DNA of 64,000 nucleotides from positions 7,252,501-7,316,500 of the forward strand of contig NZ_CP108442.1 in NCBI RefSeq assembly GCF_041435355.1, read 5' to 3'. Below the pieces are notes generated by a model. That model was not told the origin of the DNA. It was given only the letters and a program-made list of their open reading frames with translations, and made no database searches. Source of the DNA: Streptomyces sp. NBC_01276 (GTDB lineage: Bacteria; Actinomycetota; Actinomycetes; Streptomycetales; Streptomycetaceae). Below, piece by piece: positions 1 to 8,618 of the stretch (position 1 is the first letter of the stretch; the number at the start of each line of letters is the position of its first letter). The position numbers were made by a program, and so were the translations under genes.

Positions 1-1
1 G

Positions 2-103
2 ATCTTCGCCAAACTCGGCCTGCGGGACCGGGCCCAGGCCGTGGTCCTCGCCTACGAGACGGGGCTGGTCACCCCGGGATCGGCCGACGGCCCTCCGGTG
101 TAG
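2..103 (+). CDS. LuxR-type response regulator, C-terminal fragment
   Basis: Only the last 33 codons are in the window. They read IFAKLGLRDRAQAVVLAYETG and then a short Gly/Pro tail before a TAG stop. The IFAKLGLRDRAQAVVLAYE stretch is the typical end of a NarL/FixJ (LuxR) helix-turn-helix domain, where the recognition helix is followed by K-L-x-x-R-x-x-A. By family knowledge it is probably the DNA-binding end of a response regulator whose kinase lies further left. The receiver domain is not visible, so a stand-alone LuxR protein is also possible. Confidence 0.75.
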   Translation: MFAKLGLRDRAQAVVLAYETGLVTPGSADGPPV

Positions 104-124
104 CGGCCCCGCCGGGCGTCCCCC

Positions 125-1648
125 TCAGGGCATCGAATCCCGCATCACCGCGAGCGGGAGGGCCGGGTGGGCCGCCGCGGCCTCCACCACCTGCCAGTCC
201 GGGTCGTCCAGCAGGCGGGGCAACTCCCGTGCGGGCAGTGCAGGATGGGCGGCGGCGTGCCGGCGGGCCCTGACGTCGGCCAGGCAGCCGAGCAGCGCGG
301 GCCCCGTGGCGTTCGGATGCCGCGCCACGGCCCGCAGCACTCCCAGCACCGGCGGATCGTGGCGGACCAGTTCCTCCAGCAGGGCGCCCGGGGCGTCCGG
401 GTTGGCGGCGACCTGCGCCAGGACCGCCACGCCGTGCCGCGCCGCCATCGCGCGCAGCCGGTCCTCGCCCAGGCCCGGGTGGGAGGCGACGGCCTTGACC
501 ACCTTCGCGTCAGGATCGGCGGCGAGGGCGTCGCGGACCGCGGGCGGCAGATCGCGCCGCCGCGCCACGAGCGCCCGTACGCCCGCCTCGGCCGAGGCCG
601 CCAGCCGGTCGACCTCGGCCTCCGTCGCGGCGGCGATCCGGGGCAGCGGCTCCCGGCCGGCCCGCGCCCGGCCGACCGGCCCGGCCAGTAGGTCGAGTGG
701 CAGGCGGGGGTGGCGGATCAGGCGGGACAGCACCTCCGGGTCCCGGACGCCGGCGAGTTCGCGGATCACCGCCTCACCGGTCCCGGGATTGCCGGCCAGG
801 GCCCACAGGACCCCGGGCATCGGGTCGCGGGCGAGTTCCGCGTACACCCGCTGAGGCAGACCGGCCCGTGCGGCCACGCGCTCGCGCAGCAGCATCGAGG
901 GGTCGCCGGCGAACCGGGCCACGTCATCGGCGGGAGTCGAGGGGTTGGCCAGGGCGGCCTGCCGCGTGTCCTGGACGGTGGACCGGTGGGAGCCGTCGCA
1001 GGCGGCTCCGCTGCGGACGTAGGGCTGCCACCAGCGCAGTTCCGGGTCCTTCTCGCAGACGGAACACTCGGACGCCGGGGGCAGTCCCTCGCCGGTGAGC
1101 AGCGCGGAGAGCAGGGCCGGGGGCACCGCCTCGTTCTCGTTGAGGGCGGTCATCAGGCGCACCTCGGCGTGCGGATGCGCGGCCAGCAGGGCCGCCGTTG
1201 CCGGGTCCGGGGTCCCGTACAGCGCGAGGCCGCTCACCACGTCGAGCTGGTGGTCGGCGGCCAGCAGGGCGGCGACCTCCGGCGGCAGACCGGGGCAGAA
1301 GGCCAGCTTCCGCCGGCGGTCGGAGTCGGTGTCCGTGACGAGGAGAGCGGGCCAGTGCGGCAGGCCCAGGCCCTCGTCGAGCAGGGCGAGGGCGGCGTCC
1401 GGCAGGGCCCGCGGATCGATGTCGTCGGCGCGGAGCACCCCCCGGCGGACCGGCCCGACGGCCAGGATCCCCCGGTGGGCGGCCAGGGCCAGGGCCTGCT
1501 CACGGCTCAGGTCCGCCCGGTCGGAGAGGGCGGAGTCCACCCAGCCGCCCTCCTCGGCGCCCTCCCCGACGGCGAAGGCGACCAGCCGGGCGACGAACGC
1601 GGGCGGCAGCGCCGGATTGGCGGCGAGCCCTTGCAGCAGGTGCCTCAC
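125..1648 (-). CDS. Leucine-rich repeat variant (LRV) protein
   Basis: A 507-residue protein made almost entirely of degenerate helical repeats of about 24 residues with the pattern LAAxPxLPxxVxxxLAxDPDxxVR, typical of the LRV/HEAT-like family. Such repeats usually form a curved scaffold for protein or nucleic acid binding; no catalytic motif is visible. A Cys cluster near the middle (ECSVCEKD, then AACDGSH about 25 residues on) could bind metal. The GTG start at 1648 is chosen because it forms a GTGA overlap with the stop of the upstream LysR gene, so the two are probably cotranslated. The reading frame stays open upstream through the LysR gene, but that part is Arg/Gly/Pro-rich and looks like a shadow. 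The partner is unknown. Confidence 0.85.
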   Translation of the reverse strand: MRHLLQGLAANPALPPAFVARLVAFAVGEGAEEGGWVDSALSDRADLSREQALALAAHRGILAVGPVRRGVLRADDIDPRALPDAALALLDEGLGLPHWPALLVTDTDSDRRRKLAFCPGLPPEVAALLAADHQLDVVSGLALYGTPDPATAALLAAHPHAEVRLMTALNENEAVPPALLSALLTGEGLPPASECSVCEKDPELRWWQPYVRSGAACDGSHRSTVQDTRQAALANPSTPADDVARFAGDPSMLLRERVAARAGLPQRVYAELARDPMPGVLWALAGNPGTGEAVIRELAGVRDPEVLSRLIRHPRLPLDLLAGPVGRARAGREPLPRIAAATEAEVDRLAASAEAGVRALVARRRDLPPAVRDALAADPDAKVVKAVASHPGLGEDRLRAMAARHGVAVLAQVAANPDAPGALLEELVRHDPPVLGVLRAVARHPNATGPALLGCLADVRARRHAAAHPALPARELPRLLDDPDWQVVEAAAAHPALPLAVMRDSMP

Positions 1649-2649
1649 CGGCCCACCTCCACGCCGGTCGGTGTGGCCGCGCCGGTGCCGGGGCCGGACT
1701 CGGGGCCGGACCCCGGGCCGGAGCCGGTGCCCGCGCCGGAGGCCGCCCCCGAGTCGGCCGCCGCCGCTTCGCGCAGGGCGTCCCGCAGGGCGGCGGCGAG
1801 CGGGTCGAGGGGGGTGCGGCGCGGGGTCGCCACCCCGATGTGGCGGGCCGGGCGCGGTGGGGCGAGGGCCACCGGGGCCGATCCGGCGGCCGGGGCCAGC
1901 GCGATGCGGGGGATCAGGGAGACCCCGACGCCCGCCCCGACCAGGGTCTGGGCGAAGAAGTAGTCGGTGGTCGACGCGGCGACGCGGGGCTCGAACCCGG
2001 CGCGGTCCGCGTACCGGCGAAGGAAGGCCTCCGTCTTCAGGCAGCCGAGCACCCACCGGTCGCCGGCCAGTTCCGCGGGCTCCAGCACCTCCCGCTCCGC
2101 CAGCCGGTGGCCGGGTGGCAGGACCGCGTACAGCGGGTCCTCCATCAGGGGCAGCCAGGCCGGACCGGCCGGACCGGCGCCGCCGGCCGGGAGGGGCCCG
2201 TCGAAGTGGTAGGCCAGTGCGAGGTCCGCCGCCCCGGAGCGCACCATCGCCAGCGAGACCTCCGGTTCGGCCTCCACCACCGTCAGTTCGACCTCGGGAC
2301 GCACGGCCACGAAGGCGGCGAGCGCCCGCGGCAGCAGGTGCCGGCCGCCGCTGGTGAAGGTGGCCACCGTCAGGCGGGCCCGGTCGGCGGTCAGCCGGTC
2401 GATCCGCGACCGGACGAGGTCCAGCTCGGCGGTGACCGTCTCGGCCGTCTCCACCAGCAGCCGTCCGGCCTCGGTGAGCGCGACTCCGCGCGGGCTGCGC
2501 CGCGCCACCGGGTGGCCGATGCCGCGCTCCAGGGCGGCGATGTGCTGGGAGACGGCCGAAGGGGTCAGCCGCAGGGCCGTCGCCGCGCGGTTGAAGCTCC
2601 CGTGCTCGGCCACGGCGCGCAGGATGCGCAGCCGGTGCACGTCGATCAA
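1645..2649 (-). CDS. LysR family transcriptional regulator
   Basis: A 334-residue LysR regulator. Residues 1-60 hold the winged helix-turn-helix (HRLRILRAVAEHGSFNRAA, then TPSAVSQHIAALE), followed by a linker helix and an effector-binding domain from about residue 90 to 300. The last 30 residues are a Gly/Ser/Pro-rich tail (GSGPGSGPESGPGTG) that is unusual for the family. Its stop overlaps the GTG start of the LRV gene by four bases, so the pair is probably one transcript. LysR regulators commonly act on a divergent neighbour, but none is divergent here. The ligand cannot be predicted. Confidence 0.93.
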   Translation of the reverse strand: MIDVHRLRILRAVAEHGSFNRAATALRLTPSAVSQHIAALERGIGHPVARRSPRGVALTEAGRLLVETAETVTAELDLVRSRIDRLTADRARLTVATFTSGGRHLLPRALAAFVAVRPEVELTVVEAEPEVSLAMVRSGAADLALAYHFDGPLPAGGAGPAGPAWLPLMEDPLYAVLPPGHRLAEREVLEPAELAGDRWVLGCLKTEAFLRRYADRAGFEPRVAASTTDYFFAQTLVGAGVGVSLIPRIALAPAAGSAPVALAPPRPARHIGVATPRRTPLDPLAAALRDALREAAAADSGAASGAGTGSGPGSGPESGPGTGAATPTGVEVGR

Positions 2650-2841
2650 GGTTCTCCCTCACGCAGGTTCGGCGATGGACCGGTTTTCGGTGGGGACACT
2701 ACAGCGGCGGAGTCGACAGCATGATCGAGCTTCCGGTCACCGACGGCAGCCGGCGCTTCGGCGGGCACCCGGTCGCACCGCTCCGCGACGGGGCCGGCGC
2801 GGTCACCGCCCCGGCACGACGGCGGCCGCGCCGCCCCCGCC

Positions 2842-3594
2842 TCAGCGTTCGCCGCCCCCCGGATGCCGCTCCAGCGGTGTGGCTACCGCCGAGTTGCTCA
2901 CACTGAAGGTGACGCTGCCGGCCCGGTACCGGTCGTCGGACCATTCGATCGGGCGACCCGTGCGGGTGGCCGAAGTGTGTCGCTGGCGCAGCAGCGGACC
3001 TCCCCGCCGGATCTCCAGCAGCCGGGCGTCCTCGCTGCCCGCCGGGAGCGCGTCGATGAGGTGTTCCCCGTAGTGGGCCACGATCCCGGAGTCCGCGGCG
3101 AGGCTGTCCATCACCGAGCGGCAGTCCTCCGGCAGCGCCTCCACGGCCGCCGCGACCCAGTCGGCGTAGGCGGTCCGTTCCACCATCGTCGGCTCGCCGT
3201 CGAGCGTCCGCAGCCGCAGTACGGCCATGATCTCCGTACCCGGAGGCAGGGCGAGCCGCTCCGCCTCCTCGGCGGTGGCGGGGCGCCGGGTGCGGGACAG
3301 GAAGCGGCTGCGCACCTCGTGGCCGACCCCCTCGGCCCATTGCGCGAAGCTGTTCAACTCGCCGAAACTGTGCCGTCGTTCGTGACGCAGGACGATCCTG
3401 CGAGCGCCCTGGCTGGAGCCGATGAGCCCCTCGGCGGCGAGGGTGGCCACGGCCTGGCGGACGGTTCCGCGCGAGACCGACCAGCGGGTGGCGAGGTCGC
3501 TCTCCGAGGGCAGCCGGCCCCCCACCGGGTGGGCGCCGGACAGGATCGCCCGGCGCAGCTCGTCGGCGATCTCCAGATACCGGGCCGTTCCCAT
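2842..3594 (-). CDS. GntR family repressor, HutC/UTRA type
   Basis: A 250-residue regulator with an N-terminal GntR winged helix (RYLEIADELRRAILSG, LPSESDLATRW, SRGTVRQAVATLAAEG; about residues 5-75) and a C-terminal UTRA ligand-binding domain. The ATG at 3594 is preferred to codons up to 78 bases further upstream because a GAGGGGG ribosome site lies 5-8 bases before it and the GntR fold begins there. It is divergent from the ABC importer operon at 3826 and an ACTTGT/ACAAGT inverted repeat lies in the shared region, so local control of the transporter is likely. UTRA regulators of this group sense small metabolites, including phosphonates and sugar phosphates. Confidence 0.92.
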   Translation of the reverse strand: MGTARYLEIADELRRAILSGAHPVGGRLPSESDLATRWSVSRGTVRQAVATLAAEGLIGSSQGARRIVLRHERRHSFGELNSFAQWAEGVGHEVRSRFLSRTRRPATAEEAERLALPPGTEIMAVLRLRTLDGEPTMVERTAYADWVAAAVEALPEDCRSVMDSLAADSGIVAHYGEHLIDALPAGSEDARLLEIRRGGPLLRQRHTSATRTGRPIEWSDDRYRAGSVTFSVSNSAVATPLERHPGGGER

Positions 3595-3769
3595 GCCGTT
3601 CCCCCTCGTTGCGGTGCTCTGCGACCTCAAGGTCTTGATCATCATCGATGAGCATCCGGGCGGATCTGTCACGACTCCTTTCGGTCATTCTCGTCTCTTC
3701 GTCGAGCCGTGCTCCACGGTCCAGCCACCGTTCACCGTCCGTACAGCGAGCACGGGCGAACTGGAGTCA

Positions 3770-3797
3770 ACTTGTTCAGACAAGTGATCTGACAAGT
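3770..3797. promoter_or_regulatory. Candidate GntR operator upstream of the ABC operon
   Basis: A perfect inverted repeat, ACTTGT-TCAG-ACAAGT, spans 3770-3785, and a further ACAAGT half-site follows at 3792-3797. It lies between the divergent GntR gene and the transporter lipoprotein start at 3826. HutC-type GntR regulators bind short palindromes of this kind. The assignment to this regulator is inference. Confidence 0.5.
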
Positions 3798-3825
3798 GCA
3801 GCCCCCTTCGTCTCCGGGAGAGACC

Positions 3826-5001
3826 GTGCTCAGTTCCACCGCCCGTCGCGGCGCGGCCGTACTGCTCAGCGCCGCCGTCCTGACCACGCTCAGCGCGTGC
3901 GGCGCAGCGCCCGACCCGCAGCAGCCCGGCGGCGCCGCCTCCGGCGACGCCAAGGGCAAGACCCAGCCGGGCGCCGCGACCTCGGCGGCCGACCTCGGCG
4001 GCATGGAGGCCCTCGTCGCCGCCGCCGAGAAGGAGGGCCAGCTCAACGTCATCGCCCTGCCGCCGGACTGGGCGAACTACGGCGAGATGGTCAAGGCCTT
4101 CCAGGCGAAGTACCCGAAGATCAAGGTAGGCGGCGAGAACCCGGACGCCACCAGCGCCGACGAGATCGCCGCGGTCAAGTCCCGCAAGGGCCAGAAGCGC
4201 GCCCCCGACGTCCTCGACCTCGGCATCGCCTTCGCCCGCAGCGGCGCCGCCGAGAACCTGTTCGCGTCCTACAAGGTCACCGCCTGGGACAAGATCCCCG
4301 GCTCCCAGAAGGACGCCGACGCCCGCTGGTACAACGACTACGGCGGCTACGTCTCCATCGGCTGCGACGCCGCGCGCATCCCCAACTGCCCGCAGACCTT
4401 CGCCGATCTCCTCAAGCCCGAGTACAAGGGCAAGGTCGCCCTCAACGGCAACCCCACCAAGTCCGGCTCCGCCTTCGGCGGCGTCTACGCGGCCGCCCTC
4501 GCCAACAAGGGCTCCTTCGCCGACATCCAGCCCGGCATCGACTTCTTCGGACAGCTCCGCAAGAGCGGCAACTTCATCCCCGTCGAGTCCACCCCGGCCA
4601 CCGTCGAGAAGGGGGAGACCCCCATCTCGATCGACTGGGACTACCTGAACGCCGGCTACGCCGAGCAGTTCAAGGGCAAGGGCGTCGACTGGAAGGTCTC
4701 CGTCCCCTCCGACGGCGTCTACGCCCAGTACTACTCGCAGGCCATCAACAAGGACGCCCCCAACCCGGCGGCCGCCCGCCTGTGGATGGAGTTCCTCTAC
4801 AGCGCCGAGGGCCAGAACATCTGGCTGAAGGGCCACGCCCGCCCCGTGCTGCTCCCCGTGATGGCCGCCGACGGCACCGCCGACAAGGACGCCGTCACCA
4901 AGCTCCCGCAGGTCCAGGGCACCCCGTCCTTCCCGGCCTCCACCGAGCTCGACAAGGCCAAGGCCACCCTCGCCGAGAAGTGGGACAAGGCCCTCAGCTG
5001 A
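3826..5001 (+). CDS. ABC transporter substrate-binding lipoprotein
   Basis: A 391-residue extracellular solute-binding protein. From the chosen GTG at 3826 it has a classic lipoprotein signal: two Arg, a hydrophobic stretch, then the lipobox LSAC with Cys at residue 25. A GGGAG ribosome site lies five bases before this start; another in-frame GTG at 3796 would add ten residues. The body resembles the group that includes iron, spermidine/putrescine and 2-aminoethylphosphonate receptors. It heads a tightly packed operon with two permeases, an ATPase and a HAD phosphatase. The phosphatase and the GntR/UTRA regulator suggest a phosphonate or phosphorylated substrate, but no sequence feature proves it. 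Confidence 0.92.
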   Translation: MLSSTARRGAAVLLSAAVLTTLSACGAAPDPQQPGGAASGDAKGKTQPGAATSAADLGGMEALVAAAEKEGQLNVIALPPDWANYGEMVKAFQAKYPKIKVGGENPDATSADEIAAVKSRKGQKRAPDVLDLGIAFARSGAAENLFASYKVTAWDKIPGSQKDADARWYNDYGGYVSIGCDAARIPNCPQTFADLLKPEYKGKVALNGNPTKSGSAFGGVYAAALANKGSFADIQPGIDFFGQLRKSGNFIPVESTPATVEKGETPISIDWDYLNAGYAEQFKGKGVDWKVSVPSDGVYAQYYSQAINKDAPNPAAARLWMEFLYSAEGQNIWLKGHARPVLLPVMAADGTADKDAVTKLPQVQGTPSFPASTELDKAKATLAEKWDKALS

Positions 5002-5909
5002 TGTCCGCACCCACCCCCACCTCCCCCACGCGGGGGACCGCCGGCGGCACCACCCTCCGCCGCCGGCGGCGCGGCCCGCGCACCTGGCTCGCCGCCCTCC
5101 CCCTCCTCGCCTTCACCGGGCTCTGCTTCGGCCTGCCGCTCGGCGCCATCGCCTTCGGCGCCGTCACCCGCACCGACCCGGGCACCGGCGCCACCCGCGT
5201 CACCGGCGAGCACCTCGCCCGTTCCCTCCAGGGCCCCTACCTCGACTCCCTCATCGGCAGCGTCCAGCTCTCCGCCCTGACCGCACTGCTCGGCGGAGTC
5301 CTCGGCGTCCTGATCGCGCAGGCCCTGGTCACCTCCCGCTCCACCGCCCTGCGTTCCGCGGCCCTGACCGCCTCGGGCGTCCTCGCCAACTTCGGCGGGG
5401 TGCCGCTCGCCTTCGCGTTCATCGCGACCGCCGGGATCTCCGGAGTCGTCACCCAGCTCGCGGACCTCACCGACCTCGGCTGGGACCTGTACTCCTTCAC
5501 CGGCCTCGCCGTGGTCTACCTGTACTTCCTCACCCCCCTGATGGTCCTGGTGATCGTGCCCGCCCTGGACGGGCTCCGCCCGCAGTGGCGCGAGGCCGCC
5601 CAGAACAACGGGGCCACCGGACGGCAGTTCTGGCGCCACGTCGGCCTGCCCGTGCTGGCACCCTCCCTGCTCGGCGGGTTCGTCCTGCTCTTCGGCACCG
5701 CCTTCGCCGCCCACGCCACGGCCGCGGCCCTCGTCGGCGGCTCCGTACCGCTGGTCACGCTGAAGATCGCCGACGCCCTCTCCGGCAACGTGCTCACCGG
5801 CCAGGAGAACGTGGCGCTCGCCCTCGGCCTCGACATGATCCTGATCGCCGGCCTGGTCATGGCGGTCTACCTGCCCCTCCAGCGACGGAGCGCCCGATGG
5901 CTGCGATGA
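5001..5909 (+). CDS. ABC transporter permease
   Basis: A 302-residue inner-membrane permease of the binding-protein-dependent type. About six hydrophobic segments are visible, the first after an Arg-rich N-terminus (residues 19-30). The cytoplasmic EAA loop that docks the ATPase reads REAAQNNGATGRQFWRHVGL followed by PVLAPSL. The start shares its A with the TGA stop of the lipoprotein gene, and the 3' end overlaps the next permease by 13 bases, so translation is probably coupled. Together with the next gene it should form a heterodimeric channel for the same substrate. Confidence 0.94.
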   Translation: MSAPTPTSPTRGTAGGTTLRRRRRGPRTWLAALPLLAFTGLCFGLPLGAIAFGAVTRTDPGTGATRVTGEHLARSLQGPYLDSLIGSVQLSALTALLGGVLGVLIAQALVTSRSTALRSAALTASGVLANFGGVPLAFAFIATAGISGVVTQLADLTDLGWDLYSFTGLAVVYLYFLTPLMVLVIVPALDGLRPQWREAAQNNGATGRQFWRHVGLPVLAPSLLGGFVLLFGTAFAAHATAAALVGGSVPLVTLKIADALSGNVLTGQENVALALGLDMILIAGLVMAVYLPLQRRSARWLR

Positions 5910-6811
5910 CCCCGACCGCCCCCCGGGCGGACCGTGCCGAAGCGGCCCCCGGGGCCGCCCGCGCGCGGGCCCGCCGCCCGCGTCCGCGCATCTGGCGCGG
6001 AGCCGTCCTCGCACTCGCGGGCGCCTACTTCCTGCTCCCGCTCGCCGCCTCCTTCGTGTTCACCGTGCACGTGCCCGGCCAGGGCCTCACCTTCGAGGCC
6101 TACACCGAACTCCTGGGCGCCGAGGGCTTCTTGAGGAGCCTGCTCCTCTCGCTCGGCCTGGCCGCCGCTACCATCACGCTGTCCCTGCTGCTGGCGGTGC
6201 CGGCACTGGTCGCCGTACGGATCGGCTCGCCGAGGCTGCGGCCCGTGGTGGAGGTGATGTGCATGCTGCCCCTGGTCGTACCGCCCATCGCCCTGGTCAC
6301 CGGCATCACCACGGTGCTCCGCTGGGGGCCCGAGCACCTCTCGCGGACCCCGCTGTACCAGACCTTCCTCGCCGTCCAGAACCCGGACTTCCCCGTCGTC
6401 CTGGTCCTCGCCTACACCGTGCTGGCCCTGCCCTTCGTCTACCGCTCGCTCGACGCGGGACTGCGCGCCGTCGACGTCCCCACCCTGGTCGAGGCCGCCC
6501 GCAGCTGCGGAGCGAGCTGGCCGCACGTGGTCCTGCGCGTACTGCTGCCCAACCTGCGCGCCTCACTCGCCGGAGCGGCCTTCCTCACCCTGGCCCTGGT
6601 CCTCGGCGAGTTCACCATCGCCTCGCTCCTCGGCTTCCAGCCCTTCGCCGTGTGGATCGTCTCCATCTCCGGCGCCCAGGCCCGCATGTCGGTGGCCGTC
6701 TCCATCCTCAGCCTCCTCATCACCTGGCTGCTGCTGCTCGTCCTCTCGCGGGCCGGCACGAACCCCTCCTCGGTCTCCGCCGCCCCCGCCACCTCCCGCA
6801 AGGAGTCCTGA
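5897..6811 (+). CDS. ABC transporter permease (second subunit)
   Basis: A 304-residue membrane permease starting at an ATG inside the last codons of the first permease. It has a basic N-terminus (residues 20-36), about six transmembrane segments, and an EAA loop reading LVEAARSCGASWPHVVLRVL followed by LPNLRASL. The C-terminal tail is Ser/Ala-rich. It is the partner of the 5001-5909 permease and lies five bases before the ATPase gene. Substrate specificity cannot be read from the permease itself. Confidence 0.94.
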   Translation: MAAMTPTAPRADRAEAAPGAARARARRPRPRIWRGAVLALAGAYFLLPLAASFVFTVHVPGQGLTFEAYTELLGAEGFLRSLLLSLGLAAATITLSLLLAVPALVAVRIGSPRLRPVVEVMCMLPLVVPPIALVTGITTVLRWGPEHLSRTPLYQTFLAVQNPDFPVVLVLAYTVLALPFVYRSLDAGLRAVDVPTLVEAARSCGASWPHVVLRVLLPNLRASLAGAAFLTLALVLGEFTIASLLGFQPFAVWIVSISGAQARMSVAVSILSLLITWLLLLVLSRAGTNPSSVSAAPATSRKES

Positions 6812-6816
6812 CCTCC

Positions 6817-7917
6817 ATGTCCACGACCCTCACCGCGCCGCGGAAGCCGGCCGGCCCCGGCCCCGCCGCCCCGGCGGGTGCCCGCGTCGAATTCCGCGGC
6901 CTGCGCCGGGCGTTCGGCTCCACCGTCGCGCTCGACGGCCTCGACCTCACCGTCGAACCCGGCGAACTCCTCGCCCTGCTCGGCCCCTCGGGCTGCGGCA
7001 AGACCACCGCACTGCGCGTCCTCGCGGGCTTCGAGACCCCGGACGACGGCGAAGTCCTCGTCGACGGCGAGGACATCACCCGGGTGCCGGCCAACCGCCG
7101 TGACGCCGGCATGGTCTTCCAGTCGTACAGCCTCTTCCCCCATCTCACCGCCCGCGACAACGTGGCCTTCGGCCTGCGCCTGCGCAAGGTGCCCGCAGCG
7201 CGGCGCCGCGAGCGCGCCGCCGAACTCCTCGACCTGGTGGGCCTGCCCGACCACGGCGACCGCTATCCGCACCAGATGTCCGGCGGCCAGCAGCAGCGCG
7301 TCGCCCTCGCCCGCGCGCTCGCCCTGCGCCCCCGCGTGCTCCTCCTGGACGAGCCGCTCTCCGCCCTGGACGCCAAGGTACGGGCCAACCTGCGCGAGGA
7401 GATCCGCCGCCTGCAGCTCGACCTCGGCATCACCACCGTGTTCGTCACCCACGACCAGGAGGAGGCCCTGTCCATGGCCGACCGGGTCGCCGTCCTGAAC
7501 GCGGGCCGGCTGGAGCAGTGCGCCGCCCCCGCCGAACTGTACGAACGCCCCGCGACCCCCTTCGTCGCCGAGTTCGTCGGCACCATGAACCGGCTCCCCG
7601 GACGCCTCACCGACACCGGCCTCGTGGACGTCGCCGGCATCCGGCTGCCCGTCGACGGTCCCGTCCCGGCCACCGCGGACGTGGAGGTGCTGGTCCGCCC
7701 CGAGAACCTCACCGTGACCGCAGACCCGGAGGGCGGCGCCACCGTCGCGTCCGCCTCCTTCTTCGGCGCCGTCACCCGCCTCCACCTCGACCTCGCCGAC
7801 GGCACCCGGGTCAAGGCCGATCTGCCGTCGCGCGACGCCGGGGACCTGGCCCCGGGCGCGCGGGCCGTCGTGGGACCGGCCGAACGGCCCGTGCTCGTCG
7901 TGGCGAGGACCGCGTGA
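6817..7917 (+). CDS. ABC transporter ATP-binding protein
   Basis: A 366-residue ATPase that powers the importer. Residues 23-250 carry a full nucleotide-binding domain: Walker A GPSGCGKTT at about 56-64, a Q-loop (MVFQSYSLFP), signature MSGGQQQRVALARAL, Walker B LLLDEPLSALD and the H-loop VFVTHDQEEA. The C-terminal 110 residues look like a TOBE regulatory domain, as in iron, spermidine and phosphonate importers. The start is ATG five bases after the permease stop, and the end overlaps the HAD gene by a GTGA junction. Confidence 0.96.
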   Translation: MSTTLTAPRKPAGPGPAAPAGARVEFRGLRRAFGSTVALDGLDLTVEPGELLALLGPSGCGKTTALRVLAGFETPDDGEVLVDGEDITRVPANRRDAGMVFQSYSLFPHLTARDNVAFGLRLRKVPAARRRERAAELLDLVGLPDHGDRYPHQMSGGQQQRVALARALALRPRVLLLDEPLSALDAKVRANLREEIRRLQLDLGITTVFVTHDQEEALSMADRVAVLNAGRLEQCAAPAELYERPATPFVAEFVGTMNRLPGRLTDTGLVDVAGIRLPVDGPVPATADVEVLVRPENLTVTADPEGGATVASASFFGAVTRLHLDLADGTRVKADLPSRDAGDLAPGARAVVGPAERPVLVVARTA

Positions 7918-8618
7918 ACGCGCCCGCCGCCGTGCTCTTCGACATGGACGGCACCCTCGTCGACACCGAGGTGCTCTGGTGGGAGGCCACCGAGGAGACC
8001 GCGGAGCGGCTCGGACACCGCCTCGGCCCCGCCGACGCCCCCGAGGTCGTCGGCCGCGCCGTCCGGGACACCGCCGCCCACCTCGTACGGGTGGCGGGGC
8101 GCGGGGAGCCGGCGGAGGTCGCCGCCGAACTCACCGGGGGCTTCTTCCGCCGGGTCGCCGCCGGGGCGCCCCTGCGCCCCGGCGCCCAGCGGCTGCTGAC
8201 GGCGCTGGAGGCCGAGGGCATCCCCTTCGCGCTGGTGAGCGCGTCGCCGCGGGTGGTCGTGGACGAGGTGGTCGGGGGCGCGCTCGCACACGTCCCGTTC
8301 GCCTTCACGCTCTCCGCCGACGACACCGCACGGACCAAGCCGCACCCCGAGCCCTACCGCGCCGCCGCCGCCCGCCTGGGCCTCGCGCCCGCGAGCTGCG
8401 TGGCCGTGGAGGACTCCCCGGACGGCGCGGCCTCCGCCGAGGCCGCGGGCTGCGCGCTGCTGGTGGTGCCCTCGCTGCTGGACGTACCGCGCTCGGCGCT
8501 GCGCACCTTCGCCGCCTCCCTGGAGGAGGTCACCCCGGAGCTCCTGCGCGGTATGACCGGCGCAGGGCCCGCGGATCAGGCCGACAGGACGAGCAGCTCC
8601 AGGATGCCCTCGGCGTAG
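7914..8618 (+). CDS. HAD superfamily phosphatase
   Basis: A 234-residue HAD hydrolase. Motif I is LFDMDGTLVDT (nucleophile Asp at residue 10), motif II ALVSASPR, motif III lysine in TKPHPEPY and motif IV VEDSPDG. The helical cap inserted after motif I fits the beta-phosphoglucomutase/phosphoglycolate phosphatase group. It starts with a GTG overlapping the ATPase stop, so it is the last gene of the importer operon and probably dephosphorylates the imported compound or a product of it. A phosphonatase role is possible but the cap was not clearly PhnX-like. Its last 43 bases overlap a gene on the other strand. Confidence 0.92.
   Translation: MNAPAAVLFDMDGTLVDTEVLWWEATEETAERLGHRLGPADAPEVVGRAVRDTAAHLVRVAGRGEPAEVAAELTGGFFRRVAAGAPLRPGAQRLLTALEAEGIPFALVSASPRVVVDEVVGGALAHVPFAFTLSADDTARTKPHPEPYRAAAARLGLAPASCVAVEDSPDGAASAEAAGCALLVVPSLLDVPRSALRTFAASLEEVTPELLRGMTGAGPADQADRTSSSRMPSA

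Noticed and set aside
125..2662. A single 845-residue minus-strand protein covering the LysR region and the LRV gene
   Set aside because: The N-terminal half is low-complexity and antifunctional; the LysR frame there has a complete domain, and GTG 1648 gives a coupled LRV gene.
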